A DNA stretch of 64,000 nucleotides. Source: Microbacterium lemovicicum. Its GTDB lineage: Bacteria > Actinomycetota > Actinomycetes > Actinomycetales > Microbacteriaceae. The translations under genes and the position numbers were made by a program. The stretch's first letter is position 1, and each line of letters opens with the position of its first letter. Under the pieces are notes generated by a model that was not told the origin of the DNA, did not search any database, and worked only from the letters and a program-made list of their open reading frames with translations. The stretch covers positions 1,302,001-1,366,000 of the forward strand of contig NZ_CP031423.1 in assembly GCF_003991875.1 (NCBI RefSeq). The letters run 5' to 3'. Shown one piece after another: positions 39,322 to 48,269 of the stretch.

Positions 39322-40920
39322 GTGCTCGCCGTGCACGACCTCGAGATCCGCGTGGGCGCCCGCGTGCTCATGTCCGACGTGTCGTTCCGCGTCAGCGACG
39401 GCGACAAGATCGGGCTCGTCGGCCGCAACGGCGCGGGCAAGACCACGCTGACCAAGGTGCTCGCCGGCGACCTCCTGCCCGCGGACGGCCGCGTGGACCG
39501 CTCCGGCGAGCTGGGCTACCTGCCCCAGGACCCCCGCAGCGGCGACCCGGAGATGCTCGCCCGCACGCGCATCCTCGACGCCCGCGGACTCGGCTCGCTC
39601 GCCCTCGGCATGCACGAGGCGTCGCTGCGGATGGGTGACGACGACGCGGATGTCGCGGCGAAGGCGATGCGCAAGTACAGCTCGCTCACCGAGCGGTTCG
39701 AGGCGCTGGGCGGCTACACGGCCGAGGCCGAGGCCGCCTCCATCGCGCACAACCTCTCCCTGCCCGACCGCATCCTCGAGCAGCCCCTCAGCACGCTCTC
39801 GGGCGGCCAGCGCCGGCGCATCGAGCTCGCCCGCATCCTGTTCTCCGACGCGCAGACGATGATCCTCGACGAGCCCACGAACCACCTCGACGCCGACAGC
39901 GTCGTGTGGCTCCGCGAGTTCCTCAAGAACTACAAGGGCGGGCTGATCGTGATCAGCCACGACGTCGAGCTCGTCGGCGAGACCGTGAACCGGGTGTTCT
40001 ACCTCGACGGCAACCGTCAGGTCATCGACGTCTACAACATGAACTGGAAGAACTACCTGCGTCAGCGGGTGGCCGACGAGGAGCGACGCAAGAAGGAGCG
40101 CAGCAACGTCGAGAAGAAGGCCTCCGTGCTGCAGCAGCAGGCCGCGCGCTTCGGCGCGAAGGCCTCGAAGGCCGCTGCCGCGCACCAGATGGTCGCGCGC
40201 GCCGAGAAGATGCTCGCCGGACTCGACGACGTGCGCCAGGAGGAGCGGGTCGCCAAGCTGCGCTTCCCGAAGCCCGCGCCCTGCGGCAAGACGCCGCTCA
40301 TGGCGTCGGGACTGTCGAAGTCGTACGGCTCCCTCGAGATCTTCACCGACGTCGACCTCGCCATCGACCGCGGGTCGAAGGTCGTGGTGCTCGGCCTCAA
40401 CGGCGCCGGCAAGACCACCCTGCTGCGCATCCTCGCCGGCGTCGACGCACCCGACACCGGCCAGCTCGAGCCCGGTCACGGCCTGAAGGTCGGCTATTAC
40501 GCGCAGGAGCACGAGAACCTCGACGTCGACCGCTCGGTGCTCGAGAACATGATGTCGGCCGCGCCCGACATCACCGCGACCGAGGCGCGCAAGGTGCTCG
40601 GCTCGTTCCTGTTCACGGGCGACGACGTGCTCAAGCCCGCCGGCGTGCTGTCGGGCGGCGAGAAGACACGACTGTCGCTCGCGACCCTCGTGGTCTCGTC
40701 GGCGAACATGCTGCTGCTCGACGAGCCCACCAACAACCTCGACCCGGCGTCGCGCGAGGAGATCCTCGGCGCGCTCGCCCACTACGAGGGAGCCGTCGTG
40801 CTGGTCTCGCACGACGAGGGCGCCGTCCAGGCGCTGAACCCGGAGCGCGTGCTGATCCTGCCCGACGGTGTCGAGGACATCTGGGGTCGCGACTACATCG
40901 ACCTGATCAGCCTCGCCTGA
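39322..40920 (+). CDS. ABC-F family ribosome-associated ATPase
   Basis: 532-residue protein with two ABC domains and no membrane segment. Walker A motifs GRNGAGKTT (about 36-44) and GLNGAGKTT (about 355-363), signatures LSGGQRRRIELARILFS and LSGGEKTRLSLATLVVS, and Walker B DEPTNHLD and DEPTNNLD. The linker between them is long, charged and helical (EERRKKERSNVEKKASVLQQQAARFG region), the P-site tRNA interaction motif of ABC-F proteins. Translational GTPase-like role on the ribosome, or antibiotic protection, cannot be separated from sequence. GTG start. Confidence 0.92.
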   Translation: MLAVHDLEIRVGARVLMSDVSFRVSDGDKIGLVGRNGAGKTTLTKVLAGDLLPADGRVDRSGELGYLPQDPRSGDPEMLARTRILDARGLGSLALGMHEASLRMGDDDADVAAKAMRKYSSLTERFEALGGYTAEAEAASIAHNLSLPDRILEQPLSTLSGGQRRRIELARILFSDAQTMILDEPTNHLDADSVVWLREFLKNYKGGLIVISHDVELVGETVNRVFYLDGNRQVIDVYNMNWKNYLRQRVADEERRKKERSNVEKKASVLQQQAARFGAKASKAAAAHQMVARAEKMLAGLDDVRQEERVAKLRFPKPAPCGKTPLMASGLSKSYGSLEIFTDVDLAIDRGSKVVVLGLNGAGKTTLLRILAGVDAPDTGQLEPGHGLKVGYYAQEHENLDVDRSVLENMMSAAPDITATEARKVLGSFLFTGDDVLKPAGVLSGGEKTRLSLATLVVSSANMLLLDEPTNNLDPASREEILGALAHYEGAVVLVSHDEGAVQALNPERVLILPDGVEDIWGRDYIDLISLA

Positions 40921-40962
40921 CCCCGCGCGCGGCTCACCCCACCGGGTGCGCCCGTCTCCGGC

Positions 40963-41865
40963 TCAGCGCTCGACGTGGTCGAGCAGGGCGTCCTCATCGA
41001 CCATGTCGCGGTCGCGCTGCCGCCTGACGCCGCGGCGCATGCGATCCGCGGGGGATGCCGCGATCGCCGGTGCGCGGCCCTCCGCGCGCGCCCGCTCGGC
41101 CTCTTCAAGGTCTTCGCGACGGTGCTTGCGCTCGCTGCGGATGACGTACCCGATGAAGAAGAAGCCCATCAGGGCGAACAGGATCCACTGCACGGCGTAC
41201 GACAGGTACGGGCCGGGGTCGTCCGACGGCGATTCGAGCGCCGCCGGTGCCGTCGCCGGCGCCGGATCCTCCGAGACCATCACGCCGAACGCGCTCTGCT
41301 CGAGGGGCTGCGCGTTCTGCGGATCGATCGCGTCGGCGACCAGGGGCAGGTTGATCGTCGGAACCTGGCCGTCCGGCGCCGTCTCGCGCCCGGAGCGGGG
41401 GAGTGACTCGCCCGGCCGGAGGCGGACGATGACGGTCGCCTCGCCGTCGGGCGGCGCGGGCACGGCGTCGGGCTCGGGCTGATCACGGCCCGGCGGCACC
41501 CAGCCGCGGTCGACGAGGAAGACGCGGCCGTCGTCGAGCTGGAACGGCACGAGCACCTCGAAGGCCGCCGTTCCGCCGTGCGGGCGGTTGCGGACGAGGA
41601 GCTGCTGGTCGGTGAGGTAGGTGCCCTGCAGGATGACGGGCGTCCACTCGTCCGCGGGCACCAGCTCGCCCCCCGCGGGGATGACGTCGGCCAGCGGGAC
41701 GGGGATCGCGTCGTAGTTCTGCGCGACGAGCGCCAGCTGCTCGCTGCGCGAGGCGTTGCGGGAGAATTGCCAGTTGGACAGGAAGGCGCAGGCGATGGCG
41801 AAGACCACCGCGACGGCGACGTAGACGGTCCACCGCACGGCGGGAGGCGCGGACTGCCGGCTCAT
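40963..41865 (-). CDS. SURF1-family cytochrome oxidase biogenesis protein
   Basis: 300-residue membrane protein with one N-terminal (about 12-32) and one C-terminal transmembrane segment flanking an extracytoplasmic domain, the SURF1 topology. FLSNWQFSR near residue 30, LLVRNRPHGGTAAFEVLVPF and VDRGWVPPG are family motifs. It helps assemble heme A-containing cytochrome c oxidase and so links to ctaA and ctaB. The charged C-terminal tail is long (about 60 residues). The start (41863-41865) overlaps the upstream small gene by 4 nt. Confidence 0.9.
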   Translation of the reverse strand: MSRQSAPPAVRWTVYVAVAVVFAIACAFLSNWQFSRNASRSEQLALVAQNYDAIPVPLADVIPAGGELVPADEWTPVILQGTYLTDQQLLVRNRPHGGTAAFEVLVPFQLDDGRVFLVDRGWVPPGRDQPEPDAVPAPPDGEATVIVRLRPGESLPRSGRETAPDGQVPTINLPLVADAIDPQNAQPLEQSAFGVMVSEDPAPATAPAALESPSDDPGPYLSYAVQWILFALMGFFFIGYVIRSERKHRREDLEEAERARAEGRAPAIAASPADRMRRGVRRQRDRDMVDEDALLDHVER

Positions 41866-42074
41866 CGTTCCACCTCGGTCAGGACGTCCACCTCGACGGG
41901 GAACGAGCGGGCGGCGAGGAACTCGCGCAGGTAGCCCACGTGCTCGTCGCAGGCGACCCACACCTTGCGCCTGTCCTCCGTGTGGATGCGCGGATTGCGC
42001 CAGAGCACGCGCCAGACGGCGAGCTCCCGGCACCCCGCCCGCGAGCACTCCGTGTCGGGGAGGCCCTCGGTCAT
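41862..42074 (-). CDS. small Cys/His-rich protein (70 aa), function unknown
   Basis: A 70-residue protein with CSRAGC (residues 10-15) and CDEH (about 43-46), a plausible four-ligand zinc site, and a tail rich in Val and Glu. It is coupled to both neighbours: its start overlaps the end of the DUF3099 gene by 4 nt and its stop overlaps the SURF1 start by 4 nt, which supports it as a real gene. It may relate to oxidase assembly by context only. I do not recognise a characterised family. Confidence 0.72.
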   Translation of the reverse strand: MTEGLPDTECSRAGCRELAVWRVLWRNPRIHTEDRRKVWVACDEHVGYLREFLAARSFPVEVDVLTEVER

Positions 42075-42487
42075 TCCCTCGGCTCGCGACCCGGGGAGGC
42101 CTGCGAGGACTCCTGGATGCGATAGACCGAGGAGGAGGTGCCCGTCTCGTGCAGGATGATCGGCGACGAGGGGGCGGTCGCGGCGGGGGCCGTCGGCGCG
42201 GAGACGCGGCTCGCCGGAGCCTCGAGCATCCGCTCGGGGTTCTCCGCGGGGGGCTCGGACACGTCCGATCCCGCGTTGGCGATCACGACCGCGATGTAGG
42301 GCAGGAACACCGCCGCGGCGGCGAACACCCAGGTGTACCAGCCGTACGGCGTGATGGCGGCCATGAGGATGAAGCACAGGATGCGGACGCCCATGGTGAT
42401 GAGGTACCGGACCGACCGCGAGCTCACGTCGTCCTTGGGGGCACGAGGGAGCGAGGTCGCGGACTGGGCGTGCGCCGAACTCTTCAC
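42071..42487 (-). CDS. DUF3099-family membrane protein
   Basis: 138 residues. The N-terminal two-helix part (VRYLITMGVRILCFILMAAITPYGWYTWVFAAAAVFLPYIAVVIANAG region, residues 27-73) matches the actinobacterial DUF3099 family; the remaining tail is Ala/Pro/Ser-rich and probably disordered. Function is unknown. First gene of a three-gene minus-strand set with the Cys/His protein and SURF1. Confidence 0.8.
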   Translation of the reverse strand: MKSSAHAQSATSLPRAPKDDVSSRSVRYLITMGVRILCFILMAAITPYGWYTWVFAAAAVFLPYIAVVIANAGSDVSEPPAENPERMLEAPASRVSAPTAPAATAPSSPIILHETGTSSSVYRIQESSQASPGREPRE

Positions 42488-42551
42488 AGTGGTCCCAGAC
42501 TACGCCGCGTGGGAGGCGGTGGATCCGTCTCACGGCACAGATCTGCGGCGC

Positions 42552-43250
42552 TCAGGCGCTGTAGCGCGAGCCGCTGCTCGCTCCGGCGGCGATGAGCGCG
42601 AAGAAGGCGATCACGCCGATCACGAACAGGCCGACGCCGACCCAGCCGACGATGATGCCGGCCAGTGCGAGGCCGCGGCCCTTCTCGCCGTTCTTCTTGA
42701 TCTGGCCGAGCGAGATGTGCCCCATGATCGCGCCGGCGAGCCCGCCGAGGAACGGGATGATCCAGATGAATCCGACGATCGAGGCGATCAGCGAGACGAT
42801 CGCGAGCACGTTCGTCTTGGGCTCGGTCGGGTAGGGCGTGTAGGAGGCGGGGTAGCCCTGCGCGGCACCGTAGGGCGCGGCGGCCGGGTAGCCGGAGGGC
42901 TGCTGCGCGTAACCGCCCTGACCGTATGCGGGCCCGGTCGGCGGGGCGTAGGACGGGGCCGACGACGTCGGCGCGCCGTAGCCGGCGGGCGCCTGCGGCG
43001 GCGTGCCGTAGGCGTCGCCGTAGGGGGCCGTCGGCTGATCGCCGTACGCGTCGCCGTACGAGGGCGCGCCGGAGGCGGGAGCGGCCGGCGGCTCGCCGTA
43101 CGCGCGCTGCGCGTCGGCGTCGGTCGAGGAAGCCGACACGTCGTGCGCCGACGGGTCGTACGCGGGCGGAGCGGGCGGAGGAGGCACACTCCCCGATGCG
43201 GGCTGCTCGGCGCCGTTCTGGCCGGGTCCGCGGGTGGTGTCGTCGCTCAT
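42552..43250 (-). CDS. DUF4190-type membrane protein with Tyr/Gly/Pro-rich repeat region
   Basis: 232 residues in two parts. Residues 1-150 are low-complexity Pro, Gly, Ala, Tyr and Ser with repeated YGDAYG/YGAP/GYP units. Residues 153-225 form two hydrophobic hairpins (VLAIVSLIASIVGFIWIIPFLGGLAGAIMGHISLGQIKKNG region), the DUF4190 signature. Such proteins are common membrane proteins of unknown role in actinobacteria; the disordered cytosolic domain may scaffold partners. Start at 43250 gives MSDDTTRG; an earlier ATG would only add antisense of the fabG leader. Confidence 0.82.
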   Translation of the reverse strand: MSDDTTRGPGQNGAEQPASGSVPPPPAPPAYDPSAHDVSASSTDADAQRAYGEPPAAPASGAPSYGDAYGDQPTAPYGDAYGTPPQAPAGYGAPTSSAPSYAPPTGPAYGQGGYAQQPSGYPAAAPYGAAQGYPASYTPYPTEPKTNVLAIVSLIASIVGFIWIIPFLGGLAGAIMGHISLGQIKKNGEKGRGLALAGIIVGWVGVGLFVIGVIAFFALIAAGASSGSRYSA

Positions 43251-43349
43251 GGGTGCTGTCTCCTCTGCACGTGCAGCCGGCCCCGCGGTCACGGGGCGAC
43301 CGTCCCAGCGTCCCAGCGCCCCCGCCGCGGTGTCAAACGGCCGCGCCGA

Positions 43350-43355
43350 TAGGCT
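43350..43355 (+). promoter_or_regulatory. -10 of the fabG-like gene
   Basis: TAGGCT 35 nt before the ATG, short leader with GGGAG as ribosome-binding site. Confidence 0.5.
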
Positions 43356-43390
43356 GGATCCGATCATCCGCCGACCTCCGGGAGCACCTC

Positions 43391-44101
43391 ATGTCCAACG
43401 ATCGCGTCGTCCTCGTCACCGGCGGGAATCGCGGCATCGGCCGTGCGATCGCCGAGCGCTTCGTGGCGGAGGGCTACAGCACGGCCGTCACCGCCCGCTC
43501 GGGAGAGGGCCCCGAGGGCACCCTGACGGTGCGCGCGGACGTCACGGACGCGGCATCCCTCGACGAGGCCTTCACCGAAGTCGAGAAGACCCTCGGCCCG
43601 GTCGAGATCGTCGTCGCCAACGCCGGCATCACGAAGGACACGCTGCTGCTGCGCATGTCGGAGGACGACTTCGACAGCGTCGTCTCGACGAACCTCGGCG
43701 GGGCGTTCCGCGTGGTCAAGCGTGCGTCGAAGGGCATGCTCCGCGCACGCTGGGGCCGCGTCATCCTCATCTCGAGCGTCGTCGGCCTGTACGGCTCGGC
43801 CGGTCAGATCAACTACGCGTCGTCCAAGAGCGGGCTGGTCGGCTTCGCCCGCTCGCTCACGCGCGAGCTCGGAGCCCGGGGCATCACGGCCAACGTCGTC
43901 GCACCCGGGTTCATCGAGACGGACATGACCGCCGCCCTCCCCGAGGACACGCAGGCCGAGTACAAGAAGAACATCCCGGCGGGGCGGTTCGCGACGCCCG
44001 ACGAGGTCGCCGGCGTGGTCACCTGGCTGGCATCGGATGCCGCGGCCTACATCTCGGGCGCGGTGATCCCCGTGGACGGCGGCCTCGGGATGGGTCACTG
44101 A
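43391..44101 (+). CDS. fabG: 3-oxoacyl-ACP reductase-like SDR (FabG/FabG1 type)
   Basis: 236-residue short-chain dehydrogenase. NADP-binding TGGNRGIGRAIAE at residues 10-22, NAG motif at about 78, and the Ser-Tyr-Lys triad in SSVVGLYGSAGQINYASSKSG. PVDGGLGMGH closes the fold. Length and the NYASSKSGLVGFARSLTRE segment match FabG1 (MabA-like) of fatty-acid elongation, but SDR substrates are hard to assign. Not next to other fab genes. ATG with GGGAG about 6 nt upstream. Confidence 0.85.
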   Translation: MSNDRVVLVTGGNRGIGRAIAERFVAEGYSTAVTARSGEGPEGTLTVRADVTDAASLDEAFTEVEKTLGPVEIVVANAGITKDTLLLRMSEDDFDSVVSTNLGGAFRVVKRASKGMLRARWGRVILISSVVGLYGSAGQINYASSKSGLVGFARSLTRELGARGITANVVAPGFIETDMTAALPEDTQAEYKKNIPAGRFATPDEVAGVVTWLASDAAAYISGAVIPVDGGLGMGH

Positions 44102-44112
44102 CCCGAGCCGTC

Positions 44113-44137
44113 ACGGCGGCGACGGCCTCGCCGCCGT
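44113..44137. terminator. terminator between fabG and serB (convergent)
   Basis: Perfect 10-bp stem ACGGCGGCGA/TCGCCGCCGT with a 5-nt loop between convergent genes; it ends 2 nt before the serB stop codon. Confidence 0.65.
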
Positions 44138-44139
44138 CG

Positions 44140-44778
44140 TCAGGGCAGCAGGGGGATGACCTCGCGGAGGTCGACCGGCCCGACGACGAGATCGGCCCGG
44201 GCCCGGACGGCGGGCTTGGCGTTGAAGGCGAGCCCGAGGCCCGCGACGGCCATCATGCGCAGGTCGTTGGCGCCGTCGCCGATCGCGAGGGTGCGGCGCA
44301 GCGGCACGCCGGCCTCCGCCGCCCAGGTGGTCAGGGTGTCGGCCTTGGCCGCGGCATCCACGATCTCACCGTCGACCGTGCCGTCGAGGACGCCCTCCGG
44401 CGCGTTCAGGCGGTTGGCGCGCCACACGTCGACGCCCAGATCGGGGGCGACGGTGTCGAGGATCTCGTGGAAGCCGCCGCTCACGACGCCCACCCCGCCG
44501 CCGCGCCGGTGCACGGCCTCGATCAGCTCGCGCACCCCGGGCGTGGGCTCGATGCGGGCCAGGACCCGGGCGAACGCGGTCGTCGGCACGCCCTCGAGCG
44601 CCCGGACCCGGGAGCGCAGGCTCTCGGCGAAGTCGACCTCGCCGCGCATCGCGGCCTCGGTGGCGGCGGCCACCTCCGGCCCGCGGCCGGCCTCGTCGGC
44701 GATCAGCTCGATGACCTCGTTGCGGATCAGGGTGGAGTCGGCGTCGAGCACGACGAGGAAGCGGACGTCCGAGAGCAC
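44140..44778 (-). CDS. serB: phosphoserine phosphatase
   Basis: 212-residue HAD-superfamily enzyme for the last step of serine synthesis. Catalytic DADSTLI near residue 12, motif II in VVSGGFHEIL and motif III/IV in LAIGDGANDLRMM are intact. It lacks the N-terminal ACT domains of longer actinobacterial SerB. The GTG at 44776-44778 is preferred over one at 44787 because TAGCGT (44786-44791 on the minus strand) lies exactly 7 nt before it, the leaderless pattern of the window. Confidence 0.92.
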   Translation of the reverse strand: MLSDVRFLVVLDADSTLIRNEVIELIADEAGRGPEVAAATEAAMRGEVDFAESLRSRVRALEGVPTTAFARVLARIEPTPGVRELIEAVHRRGGGVGVVSGGFHEILDTVAPDLGVDVWRANRLNAPEGVLDGTVDGEIVDAAAKADTLTTWAAEAGVPLRRTLAIGDGANDLRMMAVAGLGLAFNAKPAVRARADLVVGPVDLREVIPLLP

Positions 44779-44785
44779 GACGTCC

Positions 44786-44791
44786 ACGCTA
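44786..44791 (-). promoter_or_regulatory. serB leaderless -10
   Basis: TAGCGT on the minus strand, 7 nt, then GTG. Confidence 0.5.
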
Positions 44792-44804
44792 GCGGCAGGC
44801 CGTC

Positions 44805-46049
44805 TCAGCCCTCGACGTGGACGTTCTTGCCGACGATCGTGATGCCGGAGTCGGTCACCGTGAAGCCGCGGGCGAGATCCCGCTCGCGGTCGACGCCGAC
44901 CGTCGCACCGTCGGAGAGGGTGACGTTCTTGTCGAGGATCGCGCGGTGGATGCGCGCCCCCGACCCGACCTCCACGTGATCGAACAGCACCGAGTCGGTG
45001 ATGGTCGATCCTCCGCCGGCGAGGGTCCACGCCCCGACCACGCTGCGCTCGAGGTGGGTGCCCGAGAGCACGGATCCGAGCGACACGATCGAGTCGATCG
45101 ACGCGCCGATGCGGCCCACGGAGTCGCGGACGAACTTCGCCGGCGGCGAGTTCACCGACTGCGAGTGGATCGGCCACTCCATGTTGTAGAGGTTGAAGAC
45201 GGGCAGGGTGGAGATCAGATCCATGTGGGCGTCGAAGAACGACTCGATCGTGCCCACGTCCCGCCAGTAGTCGCGGTCGCGGTCGGTGGAGCCCGGCACG
45301 TCGTTGCGCTTCATGTCGTACACGCCGGCCTCGCCGCGGTTCACGAAGTAGGGGATGATGTCGCCGCCCATGTCGTGGTTCGACGTCGGCAGCTCGCCGT
45401 CCGACTCGACGGCCTCGATGAGAGCGTCGGTGTCGAAGATGTAGTTGCCCATGGAGGCGAGCACTTCGCCGGGGGAGTCCGCCAGGCCGGTGGGGTTCTG
45501 CGGCTTCTCGAGGAACTCGTTGATCTTCGCGGGATCCTTCGCGTCGACGTCGATGACGCCGAACTGGTTCGCGAGCCCGATCGGCTGACGGATGCCGGCC
45601 ACGGTCGCGCGGGCGCCCGAGGAGATGTGGGCGTCGAGCATCTGACGGAAGTCCATCCGGTAGACGTGATCGGCGCCGATCACCACGACGATGTCGGGCT
45701 TCTCGTCGTTGATGAGGTTGAGGCTCTGCAGGATGGCATCGGCGGAGCCGGAGAACCAGCGCTTGCCGAGCCGCTGCTGGGCGGGCACCGACGTCACGTA
45801 CGAGGCCAGCAGCGGCGACATGCGCCACGTCTGCGAGACGTGGCGGTCGAGGCTGTGGGACTTGTACTGCGTCAGCACCACGATCTGCCGGAGGCCGGAG
45901 TTCACGAGGTTGGAGATCGCGAAGTCGATGAGCCGGTACTGGCCGCCGAACGGCACCGCCGGTTTGGCCCGGTCGGCCGTCAACGGCATGAGTCGCTTGC
46001 CCTCGCCACCGGCGAGGATGATTCCGAAGACCTTCGGCGTCGTAGGCAT
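44805..46049 (-). CDS. glgC: glucose-1-phosphate adenylyltransferase
   Basis: 414-residue ADP-glucose pyrophosphorylase providing ADP-glucose for alpha-glucan synthesis. Nucleotidyltransferase motif [28 protein letters not shown] at residues 8-35 and a C-terminal left-handed beta-helix ([43 protein letters not shown] region). The ATG at 46047-46049 lies 6 nt from TAGGGT on the minus strand, so it should be leaderless. Divergent from glgM, as in mycobacteria. Confidence 0.96.
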   Translation of the reverse strand: MPTTPKVFGIILAGGEGKRLMPLTADRAKPAVPFGGQYRLIDFAISNLVNSGLRQIVVLTQYKSHSLDRHVSQTWRMSPLLASYVTSVPAQQRLGKRWFSGSADAILQSLNLINDEKPDIVVVIGADHVYRMDFRQMLDAHISSGARATVAGIRQPIGLANQFGVIDVDAKDPAKINEFLEKPQNPTGLADSPGEVLASMGNYIFDTDALIEAVESDGELPTSNHDMGGDIIPYFVNRGEAGVYDMKRNDVPGSTDRDRDYWRDVGTIESFFDAHMDLISTLPVFNLYNMEWPIHSQSVNSPPAKFVRDSVGRIGASIDSIVSLGSVLSGTHLERSVVGAWTLAGGGSTITDSVLFDHVEVGSGARIHRAILDKNVTLSDGATVGVDRERDLARGFTVTDSGITIVGKNVHVEG

Positions 46050-46055
46050 GGCACC

Positions 46056-46061
46056 ACCCTA
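46056..46061 (-). promoter_or_regulatory. glgC leaderless -10
   Basis: TAGGGT on the minus strand, 6 nt, then ATG. It faces away from the glgM promoter at 46115. Confidence 0.55.
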
Positions 46062-46114
46062 GGGCCGCGGTCGGCGCTGCGGGGAGCGTCTGGTCCCGTG
46101 AGTCTCGCGTGTAC

Positions 46115-46120
46115 TAGCGT
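46115..46120 (+). promoter_or_regulatory. glgM leaderless -10
   Basis: TAGCGT (within TACTAGCGT), 7 nt, then ATG at 46128. Confidence 0.55.
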
Positions 46121-46127
46121 TCGTGCC

Positions 46128-47321
46128 ATGCGCGTCGACATCGTGACCAAGGAGTACCCGCCGGAGATCTACGGCGGAGCGGGCGTCCACGCGACGGAGC
46201 TCGTCAAGGCGCTCCGCGAGAGCATCGAGGTGCAGGTGCGGGCGTTCGGCGCCCCGCGCGACGAGGCCGACACCACCGCCTACGCCGTTCCGGCCGAGCT
46301 GGCAGCCGCGAACGGTGCGCTGCAGACGCTCGGCACCGACCTGGAGATCGTCTCGGACGTCGCCGGAGCCGACGTCGTGCACAGCCACACCTGGTACGCC
46401 AACTTCGCCGGGCATCTCGCATCTCTGCTGCACGGCATCCCCCACGTCGTGACCGCGCACAGCCTCGAGCCGCTGCGACCGTGGAAGGCCGAGCAGCTGG
46501 GCGGCGGCTACGCCGTGTCGAGCTACATCGAGAAGACGGCCTACGAGCACGCCGCGGCGGTCGTCGCCGTCAGCGACGGCATGCGCCAGGACATCCTGCG
46601 CAGCTACCCCGCGCTCGACCCGGCCAAGGTGCGCGTGATCTACAACGGAATCGACGTGGAGGCGTGGCATCCGGTCGACGACCCCGACGTGCTCGCCCAG
46701 CTCGGCGTCGACGCGTCGCGGCCGTCGGTCGTGTTCGTGGGGCGCATCACCCGGCAGAAGGGCCTGCCGTACTTCCTCCGCGCGGCCGAGCTGCTGCCGC
46801 CGGAGGTGCAGGTCATCCTGTGCGCGGGCGCGCCCGACACCCCGCAGATCCTCGCGGAGGTGGAGGGCCTCGTCCGTGCGCTGCAGGAGACCCGCGACGG
46901 CGTGGTGTGGATCGACCGGATGCTGTCGCGGCACGAGCTGTGCACGGTGCTGAGCGCGGCGACGACGTTCGTGTGCCCCTCGGTGTACGAGCCGCTGGGC
47001 ATCGTGAACCTCGAGGCGATGGCGTGCGGGGCGGCCGTGGTGGGGACGGCCACGGGCGGCATCCCCGAGGTCGTCGTCGAGGGGGTCACCGGGCGGCTGG
47101 TGCCGATCGAGCAGGTGCAGGACGGCACGGGCACGCCCGTGGATCCGGAGCGCTTCGTCGCCGACCTCGCCCGTGTGCTCACCGAGGTCGTCTCCGAGCC
47201 GGAGACGGCGCGCGCCTACGGCGAGGCGGGACGACGCCGCGCGGCGGAGGACTTCAGCTGGGCGGCCATCGCCCGCGAGACGGCCGCGCTCTACACGGAG
47301 GTCTCGGGCGCGTCGGCCTGA
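46128..47321 (+). CDS. glgM: GT4 glycosyltransferase GlgM (maltose-1-phosphate / glycogen synthase, actinobacterial GlgA)
   Basis: 397-residue GT-B glycosyltransferase of family GT4. KEYPPEIYGGAGVHATEL at the N-terminus binds the donor nucleotide; the C-terminal donor site has FVGRITRQKGLPYFLRAA and PSVYEPLGIVNLEAMACG with the conserved Glu pair. In mycobacteria this enzyme makes maltose-1-phosphate from ADP-glucose and glucose-1-phosphate for the GlgE pathway; older annotation calls it GlgA. Divergence from glgC supports shared control of ADP-glucose use. Confidence 0.93.
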   Translation: MRVDIVTKEYPPEIYGGAGVHATELVKALRESIEVQVRAFGAPRDEADTTAYAVPAELAAANGALQTLGTDLEIVSDVAGADVVHSHTWYANFAGHLASLLHGIPHVVTAHSLEPLRPWKAEQLGGGYAVSSYIEKTAYEHAAAVVAVSDGMRQDILRSYPALDPAKVRVIYNGIDVEAWHPVDDPDVLAQLGVDASRPSVVFVGRITRQKGLPYFLRAAELLPPEVQVILCAGAPDTPQILAEVEGLVRALQETRDGVVWIDRMLSRHELCTVLSAATTFVCPSVYEPLGIVNLEAMACGAAVVGTATGGIPEVVVEGVTGRLVPIEQVQDGTGTPVDPERFVADLARVLTEVVSEPETARAYGEAGRRRAAEDFSWAAIARETAALYTEVSGASA

Positions 47322-47361
47322 CGCGGCGCGGATGGGCCCGAGCGGTGGGCGGTCCGACGGA

Positions 47362-47367
47362 TAGGCT
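47362..47367 (+). promoter_or_regulatory. leaderless -10 of the soluble ABC ATPase gene
   Basis: TAGGCT, 6 nt, then ATG at 47374. Confidence 0.6.
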
Positions 47368-47373
47368 GGGCCC

Positions 47374-48159
47374 ATGCCGCAGGTGCTCGAGTTCTCCGAT
47401 GTCGTCGTCCGTCGCAACGCCAAGGACATCGTCTCGGGGCTGAACTGGAGCGTCTCGGGCGATCAGCGCTGGGTGATCCTCGGACCCAACGGCGCCGGCA
47501 AGACCACGGTGCTGCAGCTGGCGGACACGCTGCTGCACCCCACCTCGGGCGTCGTGTCCGTGCTGGGGGAGCGCCTCGGGCGCACCGACGTCTTCGAGCT
47601 GCGCCCGCGCATCGGCTTCGCCTCCTCCGCCATGGCCCGCCGCATCCCGCCCGAGGAGCGCGTCGTCGACGTCGTGCTCACCGCCGCCTATTCGGTGGTC
47701 GGCCGCTGGCGTGAGGACTACGACTCCATCGACGAGCGCCGTGCGCTGCGGGTGCTGGCGGAGTGGCGCCTCGACCACCTCGCCGACCGCGAATTCGGCA
47801 CGCTCTCCGACGGCGAGCAGAAGCGCGTGCAGATCGCGCGCGCGGTGATGACAGATCCGGAGCTGCTGCTCCTGGACGAGCCCACGGCGAGCCTCGACCT
47901 CGGCGCCCGCGAGGAGCTGCTGATGCTCCTCGGCGGGTACGCGCAGTCGGAGACGACGCCGGCCATGGTGATGGTGACCCATCACGTCGAGGAGATCCCC
48001 GTGGGCTTCACCCACGTGCTCCTGCTCCGCGACGGCGCCGCAGTGGCGTCGGGCCCGCTGGCGGAGACGCTCACAGCCGAGAACCTGACCGCGACGTTCG
48101 GCATGCCGATCACGCTGACCGCGGCGGACGGCCGCTACGCCGCACGCGCCGCGGGCTGA
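47374..48159 (+). CDS. ABC transporter ATP-binding protein, partner unknown
   Basis: 261-residue single ABC domain. Walker [10 protein letters not shown] near residue 36, an unusual signature [16 protein letters not shown] (Asp in place of the first Gly), Walker [15 protein letters not shown] and switch [18 protein letters not shown]. The VEEIP...FTH pattern resembles the YlmA/ModF-like ATPases that lack a permease in their locus. No membrane gene is adjacent, so either the permease is elsewhere or this is a non-transport ATPase. ATG behind a leaderless promoter. Confidence 0.82.
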   Translation: MPQVLEFSDVVVRRNAKDIVSGLNWSVSGDQRWVILGPNGAGKTTVLQLADTLLHPTSGVVSVLGERLGRTDVFELRPRIGFASSAMARRIPPEERVVDVVLTAAYSVVGRWREDYDSIDERRALRVLAEWRLDHLADREFGTLSDGEQKRVQIARAVMTDPELLLLDEPTASLDLGAREELLMLLGGYAQSETTPAMVMVTHHVEEIPVGFTHVLLLRDGAAVASGPLAETLTAENLTATFGMPITLTAADGRYAARAAG

Positions 48160-48190
48160 GCCGCAGTTCACGAGCTCGCCCGGGGGCTGG

Positions 48191-48196
48191 TAGAAT
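48191..48196 (+). promoter_or_regulatory. rpmE2 -10 element
   Basis: TAGAAT 73 nt before the L31 gene. Confidence 0.55.
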
Positions 48197-48204
48197 CGAC
48201 GTTT

Positions 48205-48218
48205 GGTGCGCTCGCACC
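48205..48218 (+). promoter_or_regulatory. 5'-terminal stem-loop of the rpmE2 leader
   Basis: GGTGC/GCACC stem with a GCTC loop starting 8 nt after the -10. The remaining leader of about 50 nt holds CCTGG/CCAGG (48235 and 48246 region), which could pair as a second small hairpin before the ribosome-binding site GAGGGA. Confidence 0.45.
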
Positions 48219-48269
48219 ACAGACTTCCACCGTCCTGGCACAATCCAGGGCGCCATTCGAGGGAACACC

